Origin: SG8-41 sp032123035
Lineage (GTDB): Bacteria; Pseudomonadota; Gammaproteobacteria; Burkholderiales; SG8-41
Assembly: GCA_032123035.1 (NCBI GenBank)
Contig: JAQBFV010000002.1
Span: forward strand, 1 to 51,728
Length of the DNA stretch: 51,728 bases
Direction of reading: 5' to 3'
How positions within the stretch are numbered: position 1 is the stretch's first letter; each line of letters starts with the position of its first letter. The translations under genes and the position numbers were made by a program. This document shows, one piece after another, positions 25,330-33,768 of the stretch. A model generated the notes under the pieces. It was not told the origin of the DNA. It searched no databases and saw only the letters and a program-made list of their open reading frames with translations.

Positions 25330-26145
25330 ATGCTGATCATTCCCGCAATCGACCTCAAAGACGGAAAGTGCGTGCGCCTCAAGCAGGGCGTGATGTCCAC
25401 CGCTACAGTGTTCTCGGATGACCCGGGGGCCATGGCCAAGCAATGGCTGGCGCAGGGGGCGCGGCGACTGCACGTCGTCGATCTCAACGGCGCGGCGGCG
25501 GGCCGGCCCAAGAACGAGAACGCGATCAAGGCCATCGTAGCGGCGGTGGGCGACCAGCTCCCAGTGCAGCTCGGCGGCGGGGTTCGCGATCTCGACACCA
25601 TCGAGAAGCTCCTCGACTCGGGCATAAGCTACGTCATTGTTGGCACCGCGGCGGTAAAAACGCCCGGCTTCCTGCACGATGCCTGCACGGCGTTTTCCGG
25701 GCACGTGATGGTGGCGCTTGATGCGAAGGACGGCAAGGTCGCGGTCGACGGCTGGTCGAAGATGACGGGCCACGAGGTAGCGGACCTTGCGAAAAAATTC
25801 CAGGACTACGGCGTCGAGGCAATTATCTACACCGACATCGGGCGCGACGGCATGATGAAGGGCGTGAATGTCGAGGCGACCGTCGCGCTTGCGCGCCAGC
25901 TGACAGTTCCCGTTATCGCAAGCGGAGGCATTACCGGCCTGGACGACATCAAGGCGCTGTGCGCGGTCGAGCGCGAGGGCATTACCGGCGCAATAACCGG
26001 GCGCGCGGTGTACGAGGGAAAGCTCAACTACGCGGAAGCCCAGAAGCTCGCCGACCAACTCAGCGCCAATGGCGCCGAAGACGGAAAGCAGAAGGCGGAA
26101 GGCAAAAAACGAAAGGGTGAAGGAAAACGAAAGGATGAGGGATAG
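25330..26145 (+). CDS. hisA: HisA, ProFAR isomerase, with a Lys-rich tail derived from an intergenic repeat
   Basis: 271 residues from the ATG at 25330 (MLIIPAIDLKDGKCVRL); HisA is normally about 245-250. The (beta/alpha)8 barrel has catalytic Asp8 (AIDLKDG) and the second Asp in MVALDAKDGKV, with IYTDIGRDGM and ASGGITGLDD phosphate loops. The last 20 or so residues (KQKAEGKKRKGEGKRKDEG) are encoded by the repeat element downstream, which has captured the reading frame. The extension is charged and unlikely to block folding. Functional assignment is firm. Confidence 0.96.
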   Translation: MLIIPAIDLKDGKCVRLKQGVMSTATVFSDDPGAMAKQWLAQGARRLHVVDLNGAAAGRPKNENAIKAIVAAVGDQLPVQLGGGVRDLDTIEKLLDSGISYVIVGTAAVKTPGFLHDACTAFSGHVMVALDAKDGKVAVDGWSKMTGHEVADLAKKFQDYGVEAIIYTDIGRDGMMKGVNVEATVALARQLTVPVIASGGITGLDDIKALCAVEREGITGAITGRAVYEGKLNYAEAQKLADQLSANGAEDGKQKAEGKKRKGEGKRKDEG

Positions 26146-26195
26146 GGCGCAGCGAGGGCTGTTACTTCTGCCTTCTTTCTTCTGCCTTCTTCCTT
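26088..26195. repeat. Word-palindrome (GAAGGCA family) overlapping the hisA end
   Basis: Left arm AGCAGAAGGCGGAAGGC then ACGAAAGGGTGAAGG; right arm CTTCTGCCTTCTTTCTTCTG then CCTTCTTCC, the reverse-complementary 7-base words. The left arm is translated as the HisA tail. The right arm ends within 10 bases of the hisF ATG. Confidence 0.85.
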
Positions 26196-26200
26196 AGGTC

Positions 26201-26971
26201 ATGGGCTTGGCGAAGCGCATCATTCCGTGCCTCGACGTCACGGCCGGACGAGTGGTGAAGGGCGTCAACTTCGTCGGGCTGCGCGACGCCGGCGACCCCG
26301 TGGAGATCGCGCGCCGCTACGACGAGCAGGGCGCGGATGAGCTGACCTTTCTGGACATCACTGCTTCGAGCGACGGCCGGGACGTCATCGTTGGCGTGGT
26401 GGAGGCAGTCGCTGCGCAAGTGTTCATTCCAATGACAGTGGGCGGCGGCGTTCGTGCCGTGCACGACGTGCGCCGCCTGCTCAATGCCGGTGCCGACAAG
26501 GTCAGCATCAACACGGCTGCGGTGGAGAATCCGAAACTGGTCGCTGAGGCAACCGGCCGCTACGGGGCCCAATGCATCGTCGTGGCGATCGACGCGAAAC
26601 GGGTGCCGGGTGCGGGCGCGCCGCGTTGGGAGGTCTACACCCACGGCGGGCGCAAGCCGACTGGACTGGATGCGCTCGACTGGGGCCGGAGAATGGAGCA
26701 GGCTGGCGCCGGTGAAATTCTACTGACCAGCATGGACCGCGATGGAACCCGCAGCGGCTTCGACCTCGAGCTGACTCGCGCGTTCTCCGAGGCGCTATCC
26801 ATTCCCATCATCGCGAGCGGCGGCGTAGGCAATCTCGATCATCTGGTCGACGGGGTGCTCAAAGGTCGTGCTGACGCAGTGCTGGCCGCGAGCATTTTTC
26901 ACTACGGCGAGTACACGGTGCGCGAGGCGAAGGAGCACATGGCGCGCCATGGCATCGAGGTGCGCCTATAG
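26201..26971 (+). CDS. hisF: HisF, imidazole glycerol-phosphate synthase cyclase subunit
   Basis: 256 residues. Starts LAKRIIPCLDVTAGRVVKGVNF, containing catalytic Asp11 and Lys19 equivalents. The second catalytic Asp is in VVAIDAKRV, and ITLTSMDRDGTRSG-like and ASGGVGNLDH phosphate-binding loops follow. It cyclises PRFAR to IGP using ammonia from HisH. With hisH frameshifted, only the free-ammonia reaction would be expected if the frameshift is real. Confidence 0.97.
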   Translation: MGLAKRIIPCLDVTAGRVVKGVNFVGLRDAGDPVEIARRYDEQGADELTFLDITASSDGRDVIVGVVEAVAAQVFIPMTVGGGVRAVHDVRRLLNAGADKVSINTAAVENPKLVAEATGRYGAQCIVVAIDAKRVPGAGAPRWEVYTHGGRKPTGLDALDWGRRMEQAGAGEILLTSMDRDGTRSGFDLELTRAFSEALSIPIIASGGVGNLDHLVDGVLKGRADAVLAASIFHYGEYTVREAKEHMARHGIEVRL

Positions 26972-26983
26972 CCGCAACTCTGT

Positions 26984-27082
26984 GTTCCGTGTTCCGGGTT
27001 CAATGTTCCAGGTTCAAAGTTCTGCGTAATGCGACTAAACTCTGAACTCTGAACTCAGAACTCAGAACTCTGAACGCTGAAC
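26984..27082. repeat. Intergenic heptad-word palindrome (GTTCAAn/CTGAACT family) between hisF and hisI
   Basis: From 26984: GTTCCGT, GTTCCGG, GTTCAAT, GTTCCAG, GTTCAAA, GTTC in 7-base steps. The right arm from about 27038 is a run of CTGAACT, CTGAACT, CAGAACT, CAGAACT, CTGAACG, CTGAAC. Ends within 10 bases of the hisI start. Confidence 0.9.
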
Positions 27083-27091
27083 TTGGAAACC

Positions 27092-27481
27092 GTGAAAAAC
27101 GCGTGGCTCGAAAAGATCAAGTGGTCGCCTGAAGGACTGGTGCCGGCAGTGGCCCAGGACGCGGGCAGCGGCAGAGTGCTCATGGTGGCCTGGATGAACC
27201 GCGAAGCGTTGCAGGAAACGGCGCGAACCGGAGAGGTGCACTACTGGTCGCGCTCGCGCGCGAAACTGTGGCACAAAGGGGAGGAATCGGGTCACGTTCA
27301 GCAGGTCCGGGAGATCAGGCTCGATTGCGACGCGGACGTGATTGTGCTGGCGGTAGAGCAGGCGGGTGGCATCGCCTGTCATACTGGAAGGCAAAGCTGC
27401 TTCTACCAGAAGCTCGAGGACGGCGAATGGGTGGTGGTCGATCCGGTCCTGAGGGACCCGAAGGATATCTACCGGCGATGA
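27092..27481 (+). CDS. hisI: HisI, phosphoribosyl-AMP cyclohydrolase
   Basis: 129 residues from the GTG at 27092; a TTG nine bases upstream is also possible, and neither has a good Shine-Dalgarno because the repeat element ends there. Metal-binding and catalytic motifs are complete: LDCDADVIVLAVEQ and GGIACHTGRQSCFYQ. It is the stand-alone cyclohydrolase, with the pyrophosphohydrolase in a separate gene overlapping its stop. Confidence 0.95.
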   Translation: MKNAWLEKIKWSPEGLVPAVAQDAGSGRVLMVAWMNREALQETARTGEVHYWSRSRAKLWHKGEESGHVQQVREIRLDCDADVIVLAVEQAGGIACHTGRQSCFYQKLEDGEWVVVDPVLRDPKDIYRR

Positions 27482-27798
27482 TCAGGGACGATGTGCTGAT
27501 CCGTCTGGGCGAGGTGATCGCGGCGCGCCGCGAGGGCGAGCCTGCGGCCTCATACGTGGCAAGTCTGTTTGCCAAGGGCGAGGACGCGATGCTCAAGAAG
27601 CTGGCCGAGGAGGCCGCCGAAACGGTGCTGGCCGCCAAGGGCGGTGATAAACTGAAACTCGTGCGCGAAACTGCGGATCTATGGTTTCATAGCCTGGTCG
27701 TGCTGGCGTGGCACGGCCTCAAACCCGAGGACGTGCTCGCCGAGCTGCGGCGCCGGGAGGGGATCTCGGGCGTTGATGAAAAGGCCTCGCGCAAATGA
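27478..27798 (+). CDS. hisE: HisE, phosphoribosyl-ATP pyrophosphohydrolase
   Basis: 106 residues from the ATG at 27478, overlapping the hisI stop by ATGA. An all-alpha MazG-like fold with the metal-binding KKLAEEAAETVLAAKGGD and ETADLWFHSLVVL helices. Catalyses removal of pyrophosphate from phosphoribosyl-ATP, the product of HisG. Last gene of the his operon. Confidence 0.95.
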   Translation: MIRDDVLIRLGEVIAARREGEPAASYVASLFAKGEDAMLKKLAEEAAETVLAAKGGDKLKLVRETADLWFHSLVVLAWHGLKPEDVLAELRRREGISGVDEKASRK

Positions 27799-27860
27799 GC
27801 GGAGCGCGCGTCCGCGGCGATTAAATGCTGCCCGCGATGAAGGGCGGCGAGGAGTGATAC

Positions 27861-28091
27861 ATGGGCTCGCTTAGCATCTGGCACTGGCTGATTGTACTGC
27901 TGGTGGTCGTACTGGTCTTTGGCACCAAGAAGCTGCGCAATCTCGGGACCGATATGGGCAGCGCAGTGAAGGGTTTCAAGGACGGCATGAAGTCCGAGGA
28001 GGAAAAATCCGCGCAGGCGAAGCCGGAAATTCCGCCCAGCACCGGACAGACCATCGAGGGCGAGGCCAAGAAGGAGACGCCGAAGGCGTGA
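27861..28091 (+). CDS. tatA: TatA, twin-arginine translocase pore subunit
   Basis: 76 residues. Short N-terminal transmembrane helix (SIWHWLIVLLVVVLVF), the hinge FGTKKLRNLG, an amphipathic helix (TDMGSAVKGFKDGM) with the conserved Phe-Lys, and an acidic/Lys-rich tail. Preceded by a GAGG-type site. A hinT gene that often sits between hisE and tatA is absent. Forms the size-variable pore for folded proteins with TatBC. Confidence 0.95.
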   Translation: MGSLSIWHWLIVLLVVVLVFGTKKLRNLGTDMGSAVKGFKDGMKSEEEKSAQAKPEIPPSTGQTIEGEAKKETPKA

Positions 28092-28171
28092 GCAGCGAAC
28101 GGTAAGTGGTGAGCGGTAAACGGCCGCCGCCCCCGCGGACTTACTGGTCACGGTTCACCGATCACGGCTTC
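28089..28171. repeat. Intergenic heptad-word palindrome (GGTAAAC family) between tatA and tatB
   Basis: Starts in the tatA stop codon: GTGAGCAGCGAAC, then GGTAAGT, GGTGAGC, GGTAAAC. Right arm is ACTGGTCACGGTTCACCG then ATCACGG, which reversed reads CCGTGAT, CGGTGAA, CCGTGAC. It ends 4 bases before the tatB ATG. Confidence 0.75.
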
Positions 28172-28174
28172 TCC

Positions 28175-28600
28175 ATGTTCGACATTGGGTTCACCGAATT
28201 ACTCCTCATTGCGGTCGTCGCCCTGATCGTGATTGGACCGGAGCGGCTGCCCAAGGTCGCGCGCACCGCCGGTCACCTCTTTGGACGGATGCAGCGCTAC
28301 GTCAACGACGTCAAGGCCGACATCTCGCGGGAGATGAACCTCGACGAGTTGAAGAAGCTTCGCGCCGGCGTGGAGGACACGGCGCGCTCGTTCGAACAGT
28401 CCGTGCAACAAGGGCTGAGCGAGACGGAAACTGAGCTGAATCAGGTCGCCCAATCCACGCAGTCCGAGGCCGACCCGGAAACGGCGCCCGCTCCCGAGTC
28501 GGATCCCGCCGAGCGCGAGCCATCCTCGGTTCCCGCTTCCCCGCAACTCGACCTTGCGCTCGACCCTTCTGCTGAGGCGTCGACGCGCAAGCCAGCGTGA
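28175..28600 (+). CDS. tatB: TatB, twin-arginine translocase receptor subunit
   Basis: 141 residues from the ATG at 28175 (MFDIGFTELLLIAVVALIVI); an upstream in-frame GTG/ATG would translate the repeat element and is rejected. The helix is followed by the TatB signature GPERLPKVARTAG, an amphipathic helix and a long acidic, Pro/Ser-rich tail. Works with TatC to bind twin-arginine signals. Confidence 0.94.
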   Translation: MFDIGFTELLLIAVVALIVIGPERLPKVARTAGHLFGRMQRYVNDVKADISREMNLDELKKLRAGVEDTARSFEQSVQQGLSETETELNQVAQSTQSEADPETAPAPESDPAEREPSSVPASPQLDLALDPSAEASTRKPA

Positions 28601-28621
28601 TTCGATTCACGGACGAGGAAA

Positions 28622-29428
28622 ATGAGCGAAGACACTTTCATTTCTCACCTGATGGAGCTGCGCGATCGCCTGTTGCGCACCCTGATCTCGGTGGGAATCG
28701 TCTTCGTATGCCTGTTTCCGTTTGCCTCGGAACTCTACGACGTCCTTGCGCAGCCCCTACTCAGCACGCTGCCGAACGGCGCCAAGATGATCGCGACCGG
28801 CGTCGTGACGCCGTTCCTGATCCCGGTCAAGGTGGCTGCCATGGTCGCCTTCTCGGTGGCGCTGCCGTACGTCCTGTATCAGGCCTGGGCATTTGTCGCG
28901 CCCGGCCTCTACGCCCACGAAAAGCGGCTCGTGCTTCCGCTCGTTGCGGCGAGCACGGTACTCTTCCTCGTCGGCGTCGCGTTCTGCTACTTCTTCGTGT
29001 TCCGGCTCGTCTTCGACTTCGTCTTCAACATCGCGCCGAAGAGCATCACCGTTGCGCCGGACATCGAGAACTATCTCAATTTCGTGCTCACCATGTTTCT
29101 CGCTTTCGGCGTGAGCTTTGAGGTGCCGATCGTCGTGCTGGTGCTCACGCGGATGGGCGTCGTGACGGTCGAGCAGCTCGTCAGCATCCGGCCTTATTTT
29201 GTCGTGGGTGCGTTCGTCGTGGCCGCGATCGTCACGCCGCCGGACGTGATCTCGCAGCTGCTGCTCGCGTTTCCGATGTGGTTGCTGTTCGAGGTCGGGC
29301 TGCTCGCGGCGCGGGCGTTTGGGCGTCGCCCGGCGCAAGACAAGGGGGATTACCGTCCGCCCGGGGAAGAAGAAATGGATCGGGAGCTCGACGAGAGCGA
29401 GGCCCAGGACAAAGACCGCAGCCAATAG
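28622..29428 (+). CDS. tatC: TatC, twin-arginine translocase core subunit
   Basis: 268 residues with six membrane helices. Conserved elements include FISHLMELRDRLL at the N-terminus (signal-peptide recognition), VALPYVLYQAWAFVAPGLY, ERR/KRLVLP, FGVSFEVPIVVLVL and VVAAIVTPPDVISQLLLAFP. The Tat substrate PetA is encoded 1.5 kb downstream. The C-terminal 25 residues are acidic. Its stop is only 24 bases from the converging protease gene. Confidence 0.97.
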   Translation: MSEDTFISHLMELRDRLLRTLISVGIVFVCLFPFASELYDVLAQPLLSTLPNGAKMIATGVVTPFLIPVKVAAMVAFSVALPYVLYQAWAFVAPGLYAHEKRLVLPLVAASTVLFLVGVAFCYFFVFRLVFDFVFNIAPKSITVAPDIENYLNFVLTMFLAFGVSFEVPIVVLVLTRMGVVTVEQLVSIRPYFVVGAFVVAAIVTPPDVISQLLLAFPMWLLFEVGLLAARAFGRRPAQDKGDYRPPGEEEMDRELDESEAQDKDRSQ

Positions 29429-29452
29429 CTCCCGGCGCCGTAGAGGTTCAAA

Positions 29453-30604
29453 TCAGGGTTTCTGCGGCGGCGGCTTCGGGCGTTGCCCCACCGTGACGGT
29501 GACCTCGGATGCGTTTTGCTCACGCAGGAGCTTCAACCGCGCGCGGGCGCCCGGCGCGAGCGCGGCAATCAAATTCAGCATGCCGATCGAATCGGCGACC
29601 GGGGTGTCGTTCACTGCGACCAGGATGTCGCCCAGCTTCACGCCCGCCTGGTCCGCGGGTCCGTCGCGCTCCACCTGTGAGATCAGCACGCCACTCGCAC
29701 TGGGCAACTTGAACGATTCGGCGAGCTCTTTCGTGACGTCCTGTACCCCCACGCCAACCCATCCCCGCGTGACGGATCCCTTCTGGATGATCTGCTCCAT
29801 GACCTGGCGGGCAATGCTCACGGGAATCGCATAGCTGATACCGGCAGCGGCCCCGGTCTGCGAGAGGATCGCGGTGTTGATTCCCACGAGGTTGCCTTGC
29901 GCATCGACGAGCGCCCCGCCGGAATTTCCCGGGTTGATCGCCGCATCGGTCTGGATGAAGTTCTCAAAGGTCGTGATGCCGAGATGGCTGCGACCGAGTC
30001 CGCTCACGATGCCGAGCGTGACGGTCTGGCCGACGCCGAACGGATTGCCAATCGCGAGCACGACATCGCCCACCTTCAGACGATCCGAACGCGCGAACGT
30101 GATGGAGGGCGCGTCCCGCACTTCGATCTTGAGCACGGCGAGGTCGGTCTCCGGGTCCGTACCGACCACCTGCGCGGACACCTTGCGCGAATCGGCTAGC
30201 GCTACTTCGATCTGGTCCACGGCCTCGATCACATGGTGATTGGTGAGGACGTAGCCCGTCTCGCTGACGATCACCCCGGAGCCCAGTCCTTCGCGCCGCT
30301 GCACGTCCGGGTCCGAAGAATTACCGAAGAAGTAACGGAACACCGGATCATCCTGCAGCGGGTGCCGCGGCCGCTTGACATCCTGGCTCGTAAAGATGTT
30401 GACCACTGCCGGCATCGCCTTACGCGCAGCCTCGCTGAACGAGGTCGTCTCCCGGACGGGCACGCCGACAGACCGCTCCTTGATGGCAACAACGTTACTG
30501 CGCGCGCGCCACGAAAGGAGGTCCGGCCGTAGCGTGGAGACCACGAACAGCACTGCAAGACAAACGGTCGCGGTCTGGGCAAATACCAGCCAAAGTTTGC
30601 GCAT
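29453..30604 (-). CDS. DegS-like trypsin-type serine protease with one PDZ domain
   Basis: 383 residues. An N-terminal anchor helix (about 7-24) is followed by the protease domain with catalytic His124 (LTNHHVIEAVD), Asp154 (TDPETDLAVLKI) and Ser228 (NPGNSGGALV), and a single PDZ domain (about 260-370: GWVGVGVQDVT, then GPADQAGVKLGDIL). One PDZ plus a membrane anchor is the DegS layout rather than DegP/DegQ (two PDZ, soluble). In the family, DegS senses misfolded porins and cuts an anti-sigma factor. Ends in a Pro-rich tail. Convergent with tatC; divergent from petA. Confidence 0.92.
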   Translation of the reverse strand: MRKLWLVFAQTATVCLAVLFVVSTLRPDLLSWRARSNVVAIKERSVGVPVRETTSFSEAARKAMPAVVNIFTSQDVKRPRHPLQDDPVFRYFFGNSSDPDVQRREGLGSGVIVSETGYVLTNHHVIEAVDQIEVALADSRKVSAQVVGTDPETDLAVLKIEVRDAPSITFARSDRLKVGDVVLAIGNPFGVGQTVTLGIVSGLGRSHLGITTFENFIQTDAAINPGNSGGALVDAQGNLVGINTAILSQTGAAAGISYAIPVSIARQVMEQIIQKGSVTRGWVGVGVQDVTKELAESFKLPSASGVLISQVERDGPADQAGVKLGDILVAVNDTPVADSIGMLNLIAALAPGARARLKLLREQNASEVTVTVGQRPKPPPQKP

Positions 30605-30938
30605 GGGTCGGGAATGCTTTGTGTCTACTGGAACTGGTTCGGTTCGAATCGATCTTTTAGCAACAAGGCCAGCCGCTAATTCAGCGCAACGCGCTGGACG
30701 CCTGCCTGAACCAGTATCGGAGTGTCCCTGATGACCGCGATTATTGCCTGAAACGGATTGATCCCGAAAGCTCGGCGCCGATCGAGTCGAATGCGTCGAA
30801 GCGCGGGCGTTAAAGCTGGGAGCCCGCGGCCGGGACCGCTGATGCTGGCCCGAGCAGGCGCCTGCCGGGGGTGTGTTGCAACTGATTGACTGGAAGCATT
30901 TTTTTCAAGTTTTGCTTAAGTTTCGCGTCGCGTTTGTG
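30605..30938. other. Gene-free region upstream of petA
   Basis: About 330 bases between the divergent protease and petA. No reading frame with a recognisable product on either strand. In related genomes a Nif3-like gene can lie between these genes; I see no trace of it. It should hold the promoter of the protease gene and ends in the petA promoter region. Confidence 0.6.
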
Positions 30939-30944
30939 TACAAT
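30939..30944 (+). promoter_or_regulatory. Candidate -10 element of the petABC promoter
   Basis: TACAAT (5/6 match to TATAAT) at 30939-30944, 33 bases before the petA ATG, in a locally AT-rich stretch. A matching -35 is unclear: TTGCTT at 30912 is spaced 21 bases, too far, and TTAAGT at 30916 is poor but spaced 17. Confidence 0.4.
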
Positions 30945-30976
30945 GTGGCCCTTTGCCCACAGCAGGGAATATTCGT

Positions 30977-31576
30977 ATGGCAGACAAAGAGTTGGACACG
31001 GGCAAACGGCGCTTTCTGATTGCCGCCACCAGTGTCGCAGGGGGGGTCGCCGCCGGCGCCACAGCGGTGCCATTTGTCGCGAGCATGTTGCCCTCGGAGC
31101 GGGCGAAGGCCGCTGGCGCGCCGGTCGAGGCCGATATCACCAACCTCGCGCCCGGCGAGCTGATGCGCGTGGAATGGCGCGGCAAACCGGTCTGGATCGT
31201 GCGGCGGACCAAAAAAATGCTCGAGTCCGTGAAGGAGAACGACACCAACGTGGCCGATCCTGAGAGCCAGCGCAACCCGGATTACACGCCGCCGTACGCG
31301 CGCAACGAGTACCGCTCGATCAAGCCCGAATATCTGGTCGTCGTTGGCATCTGCACGCACCTCGGCTGCTCTCCGGTCGACAAGTTCAAAGCCGAGGCGG
31401 AGCCATTCGACTCCGACTGGAAGGGCGGCTTCTATTGCCCATGCCATGGCTCGCTTTTTGACCTGGCCGGCCGCGTCTACAAGAACGTGCCCGCTCCCGA
31501 CAATCTCCCGGTGCCGCCGCATACCTATCTGTCGGACAGCACGATCCGCATCGGCGAAGACCAGAAGGGGGCGTAG
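30977..31576 (+). CDS. petA: PetA, Rieske iron-sulfur subunit of cytochrome bc1
   Basis: 199 residues from the ATG at 30977 (AGGGA site). The N-terminus is a twin-arginine signal-anchor: GKRRFLIAATSVAGGVAAG (Arg11-Arg12), so it is exported folded by TatABC encoded just upstream. The 2Fe-2S ligands are C126-T-H128 (ICTHLGCSP) and C154-P-C-H157 (FYCPCHGS), with the disulfide pair C131/C156 present. Transfers electrons from ubiquinol at the Qo site to cytochrome c1. Confidence 0.97.
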   Translation: MADKELDTGKRRFLIAATSVAGGVAAGATAVPFVASMLPSERAKAAGAPVEADITNLAPGELMRVEWRGKPVWIVRRTKKMLESVKENDTNVADPESQRNPDYTPPYARNEYRSIKPEYLVVVGICTHLGCSPVDKFKAEAEPFDSDWKGGFYCPCHGSLFDLAGRVYKNVPAPDNLPVPPHTYLSDSTIRIGEDQKGA

Positions 31577-31579
31577 GCG

Positions 31580-32986
31580 ATGGCAGCGACCGAAAAGCCG
31601 CCGGTCACCGGGGCAGGGCCGTTCAACGGCCTGCTGACGTGGGTCGACCAGCGCTTTCCCCTGATCCAGCTTTGGCGCGAGCATCTCGCGGAGTACTACG
31701 CGCCGAAGAACTTCAACTTTTGGTATTACTTCGGTTCATTGGCGATTCTGGCGCTCGTGATCCAGATCGTCACCGGCATCTTCCTCACCATGCACTACAA
31801 GCCGGACGCCGCGCAGGCGTTTGCGTCGGTCGAATACATCATGCGCGAGGTGCCGGGCGGCTGGTTCATCCGTTACATGCATTCGACCGGCGGGTCGGCG
31901 TTCTTCTTCGTGGTCTACCTGCACATGTTTCGAGGCATGATGTACGGATCCTACCGGCAGCCGCGAGAGTTGATTTGGATCTTCGGCATGATGATCTACC
32001 TGTCCATGATGGCCGAGGCTTTCTTCGGCTACCTCCTGCCTTGGGGACAGATGTCGTACTGGGGCGCGCAGGTGATCGTGAACCTGTTCGACGCGATCCC
32101 GCTGATCGGGCCGGATCTGGCGTTGTGGATACGCGGCGACTATGTGGTCTCAGACGCGACGCTCAACCGTTTCTTCTCGTTCCACGTGATCGCGATTCCG
32201 CTCGTGCTCCTCGGGCTGGTGGCCGCGCACATCCTGGCGTTGCACGAGGTGGGCTCGAACAACCCCGACGGGATCGAGATTAAGAAGCTAAAGGACCCCA
32301 GGACCGGCCATCCCATGGACGGCATTCCGTTCCACCCCTACTACACGGTGAAGGACATCATGGGGGCGGTCTTCTTCCTGATCGTGTTCTGCGTGATCAT
32401 GTTCTTCATGCCGGAGTTCGGCGGCTATTTCCTGGAATACAACAACTTCATACCCGCCGATCCGCTGCAGACGCCGTCGCACATCGCGCCGCTGTGGTAT
32501 TTCACGCCGTATTACTCGATCCTGCGGGCGACGACCGAAACGTTCATGTGGGTGCTCGCCGCCGGCGTCATCGGTTATTCGGCGCTCATCATTCGGTCGG
32601 TCGAGGCGCGCGCGGTCAGGCTCATCGTCGCGGCAATCGCTGCCGTCCTGCTCGTGGGTTTTTTCACCCTCGAGCCCAAGGTCTGGGGCGTGGTCCTGAT
32701 GGGCGTTTCGGTGCTCGTCTTCGGGCTCCTGCCCTGGCTCGATCGCAGCCCCGTCAAGTCGATCCGCTACCGCGGGCCGCTCTTCAAGGGGGCGCTCGCG
32801 ATGTTCGTGTTGGTATTCATCGTGCTTGGGTATTTTGGTACCCAACCCGTCACGACGAAGAGCACCCTACTGTCGCAGATCTGCACGCTGATCTATTTCG
32901 CTTTCTTCCTTCTCATGCCGTGGTACACGAAAATGGACAAGACCAAGCCCGAGCCTTCGCGGGTGACCTGGGAAGGAGCGCACTGA
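31580..32986 (+). CDS. petB: PetB, cytochrome b of the bc1 complex
   Basis: 468 residues, starting 3 bases after petA. Haem ligands are His101/His115 (YMHSTGGSAFFF, YLHMFRG) and His202/His217 (FFSFHVIAIPL, AAHILALHE), giving the usual two pairs on helices B and D. The Qo-site motif is PLWY at 304-307 where many organisms have PEWY or PVWY. At 468 residues it is longer than mitochondrial cytochrome b, with an extra C-terminal helix pair typical of proteobacterial versions. Oxidises ubiquinol and reduces quinone across the membrane. Confidence 0.97.
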   Translation: MAATEKPPVTGAGPFNGLLTWVDQRFPLIQLWREHLAEYYAPKNFNFWYYFGSLAILALVIQIVTGIFLTMHYKPDAAQAFASVEYIMREVPGGWFIRYMHSTGGSAFFFVVYLHMFRGMMYGSYRQPRELIWIFGMMIYLSMMAEAFFGYLLPWGQMSYWGAQVIVNLFDAIPLIGPDLALWIRGDYVVSDATLNRFFSFHVIAIPLVLLGLVAAHILALHEVGSNNPDGIEIKKLKDPRTGHPMDGIPFHPYYTVKDIMGAVFFLIVFCVIMFFMPEFGGYFLEYNNFIPADPLQTPSHIAPLWYFTPYYSILRATTETFMWVLAAGVIGYSALIIRSVEARAVRLIVAAIAAVLLVGFFTLEPKVWGVVLMGVSVLVFGLLPWLDRSPVKSIRYRGPLFKGALAMFVLVFIVLGYFGTQPVTTKSTLLSQICTLIYFAFFLLMPWYTKMDKTKPEPSRVTWEGAH

Positions 32987-32987
32987 C

Positions 32988-33761
32988 ATGAGCCGCGCCA
33001 GACAACTGCTTGTGGTGCTGCTCGCGGCGCCGGTGCTGGCCCTGGCGGCGGGCGACGAGGTGTCACTCGACCGTGCGCCGATCGATGAACAGGACCTGAG
33101 CTCGCTGCAGCGCGGCGCACAGGTCTACGTGAACTATTGCCTCGGCTGCCATAGCGCGAGCTACATGCGCTACAACCAGCTGCAGGGCCTGGGCCTCACT
33201 GCGCAGCAGATCCGCGACAACCTGATCCTCACGGGTGCGAAGGTTGGCGATCTCATGAAGAACAACATGGGGCCGAATGATGCGAAGGAGTGGTTCGGGG
33301 CGGTTCCGCCGGATCTCACCGTGATCGCGCGCGCGCGCGCTTCGCCCGCGGGCAGCGGCGCGGACTGGCTCTACACCTACCTGCGCAGTTTCTATCGCGA
33401 CCCAGCTCGACCGACAGGCTGGAACAACGTCGTCTATCGCGACGTCGGCATGCCGCACGTCCTGTGGCAGTTGCAGGGCGAGCAGGAACTGCGCACGGAA
33501 GTGACCATGATCCCCCGCAGTGACGAGCGGAAAGACGCGGGAAAGCGTGAGGTGCAGAAGCTGGTGCTCGCCCGGCCGGGGAGTCTGAGCCAGCTCGAGT
33601 ACGACCGTTTGGCAGCCGACCTCGTCAATTTTCTGGTCTACATGGCCGAGCCCGCGAAGCGCACCCGTATCGAGATGGGTATCTACGTCCTGCTTTTCCT
33701 GGGCGTGCTGTTCGTGCTCGCTTACGCCCTGAAGAAGGAGTACTGGAAGGACGTCCATTGA
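32988..33761 (+). CDS. petC: PetC, cytochrome c1
   Basis: 257 residues, starting 1 base after petB. Cleavable signal (LLVVLLAAPVLALAAG). The haem c attachment site is C51-L-G-C54-H55 (VNYCLGCHSASYMRYN), the Met ligand is likely in DVGMPHVLWQLQG, and a C-terminal anchor helix (YVLLFLGVLFVLAYALKKEYW) is present. Accepts electrons from the Rieske protein and passes them to soluble cytochrome c. Completes petABC. Confidence 0.96.
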   Translation: MSRARQLLVVLLAAPVLALAAGDEVSLDRAPIDEQDLSSLQRGAQVYVNYCLGCHSASYMRYNQLQGLGLTAQQIRDNLILTGAKVGDLMKNNMGPNDAKEWFGAVPPDLTVIARARASPAGSGADWLYTYLRSFYRDPARPTGWNNVVYRDVGMPHVLWQLQGEQELRTEVTMIPRSDERKDAGKREVQKLVLARPGSLSQLEYDRLAADLVNFLVYMAEPAKRTRIEMGIYVLLFLGVLFVLAYALKKEYWKDVH

Positions 33762-33768
33762 TCCGTGC

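Noticed and set aside
24658..26058. 466-codon minus-strand frame across hisH and hisA
   Set aside because: Antisense to hisH/hisA; it does not explain the hisH frameshift.
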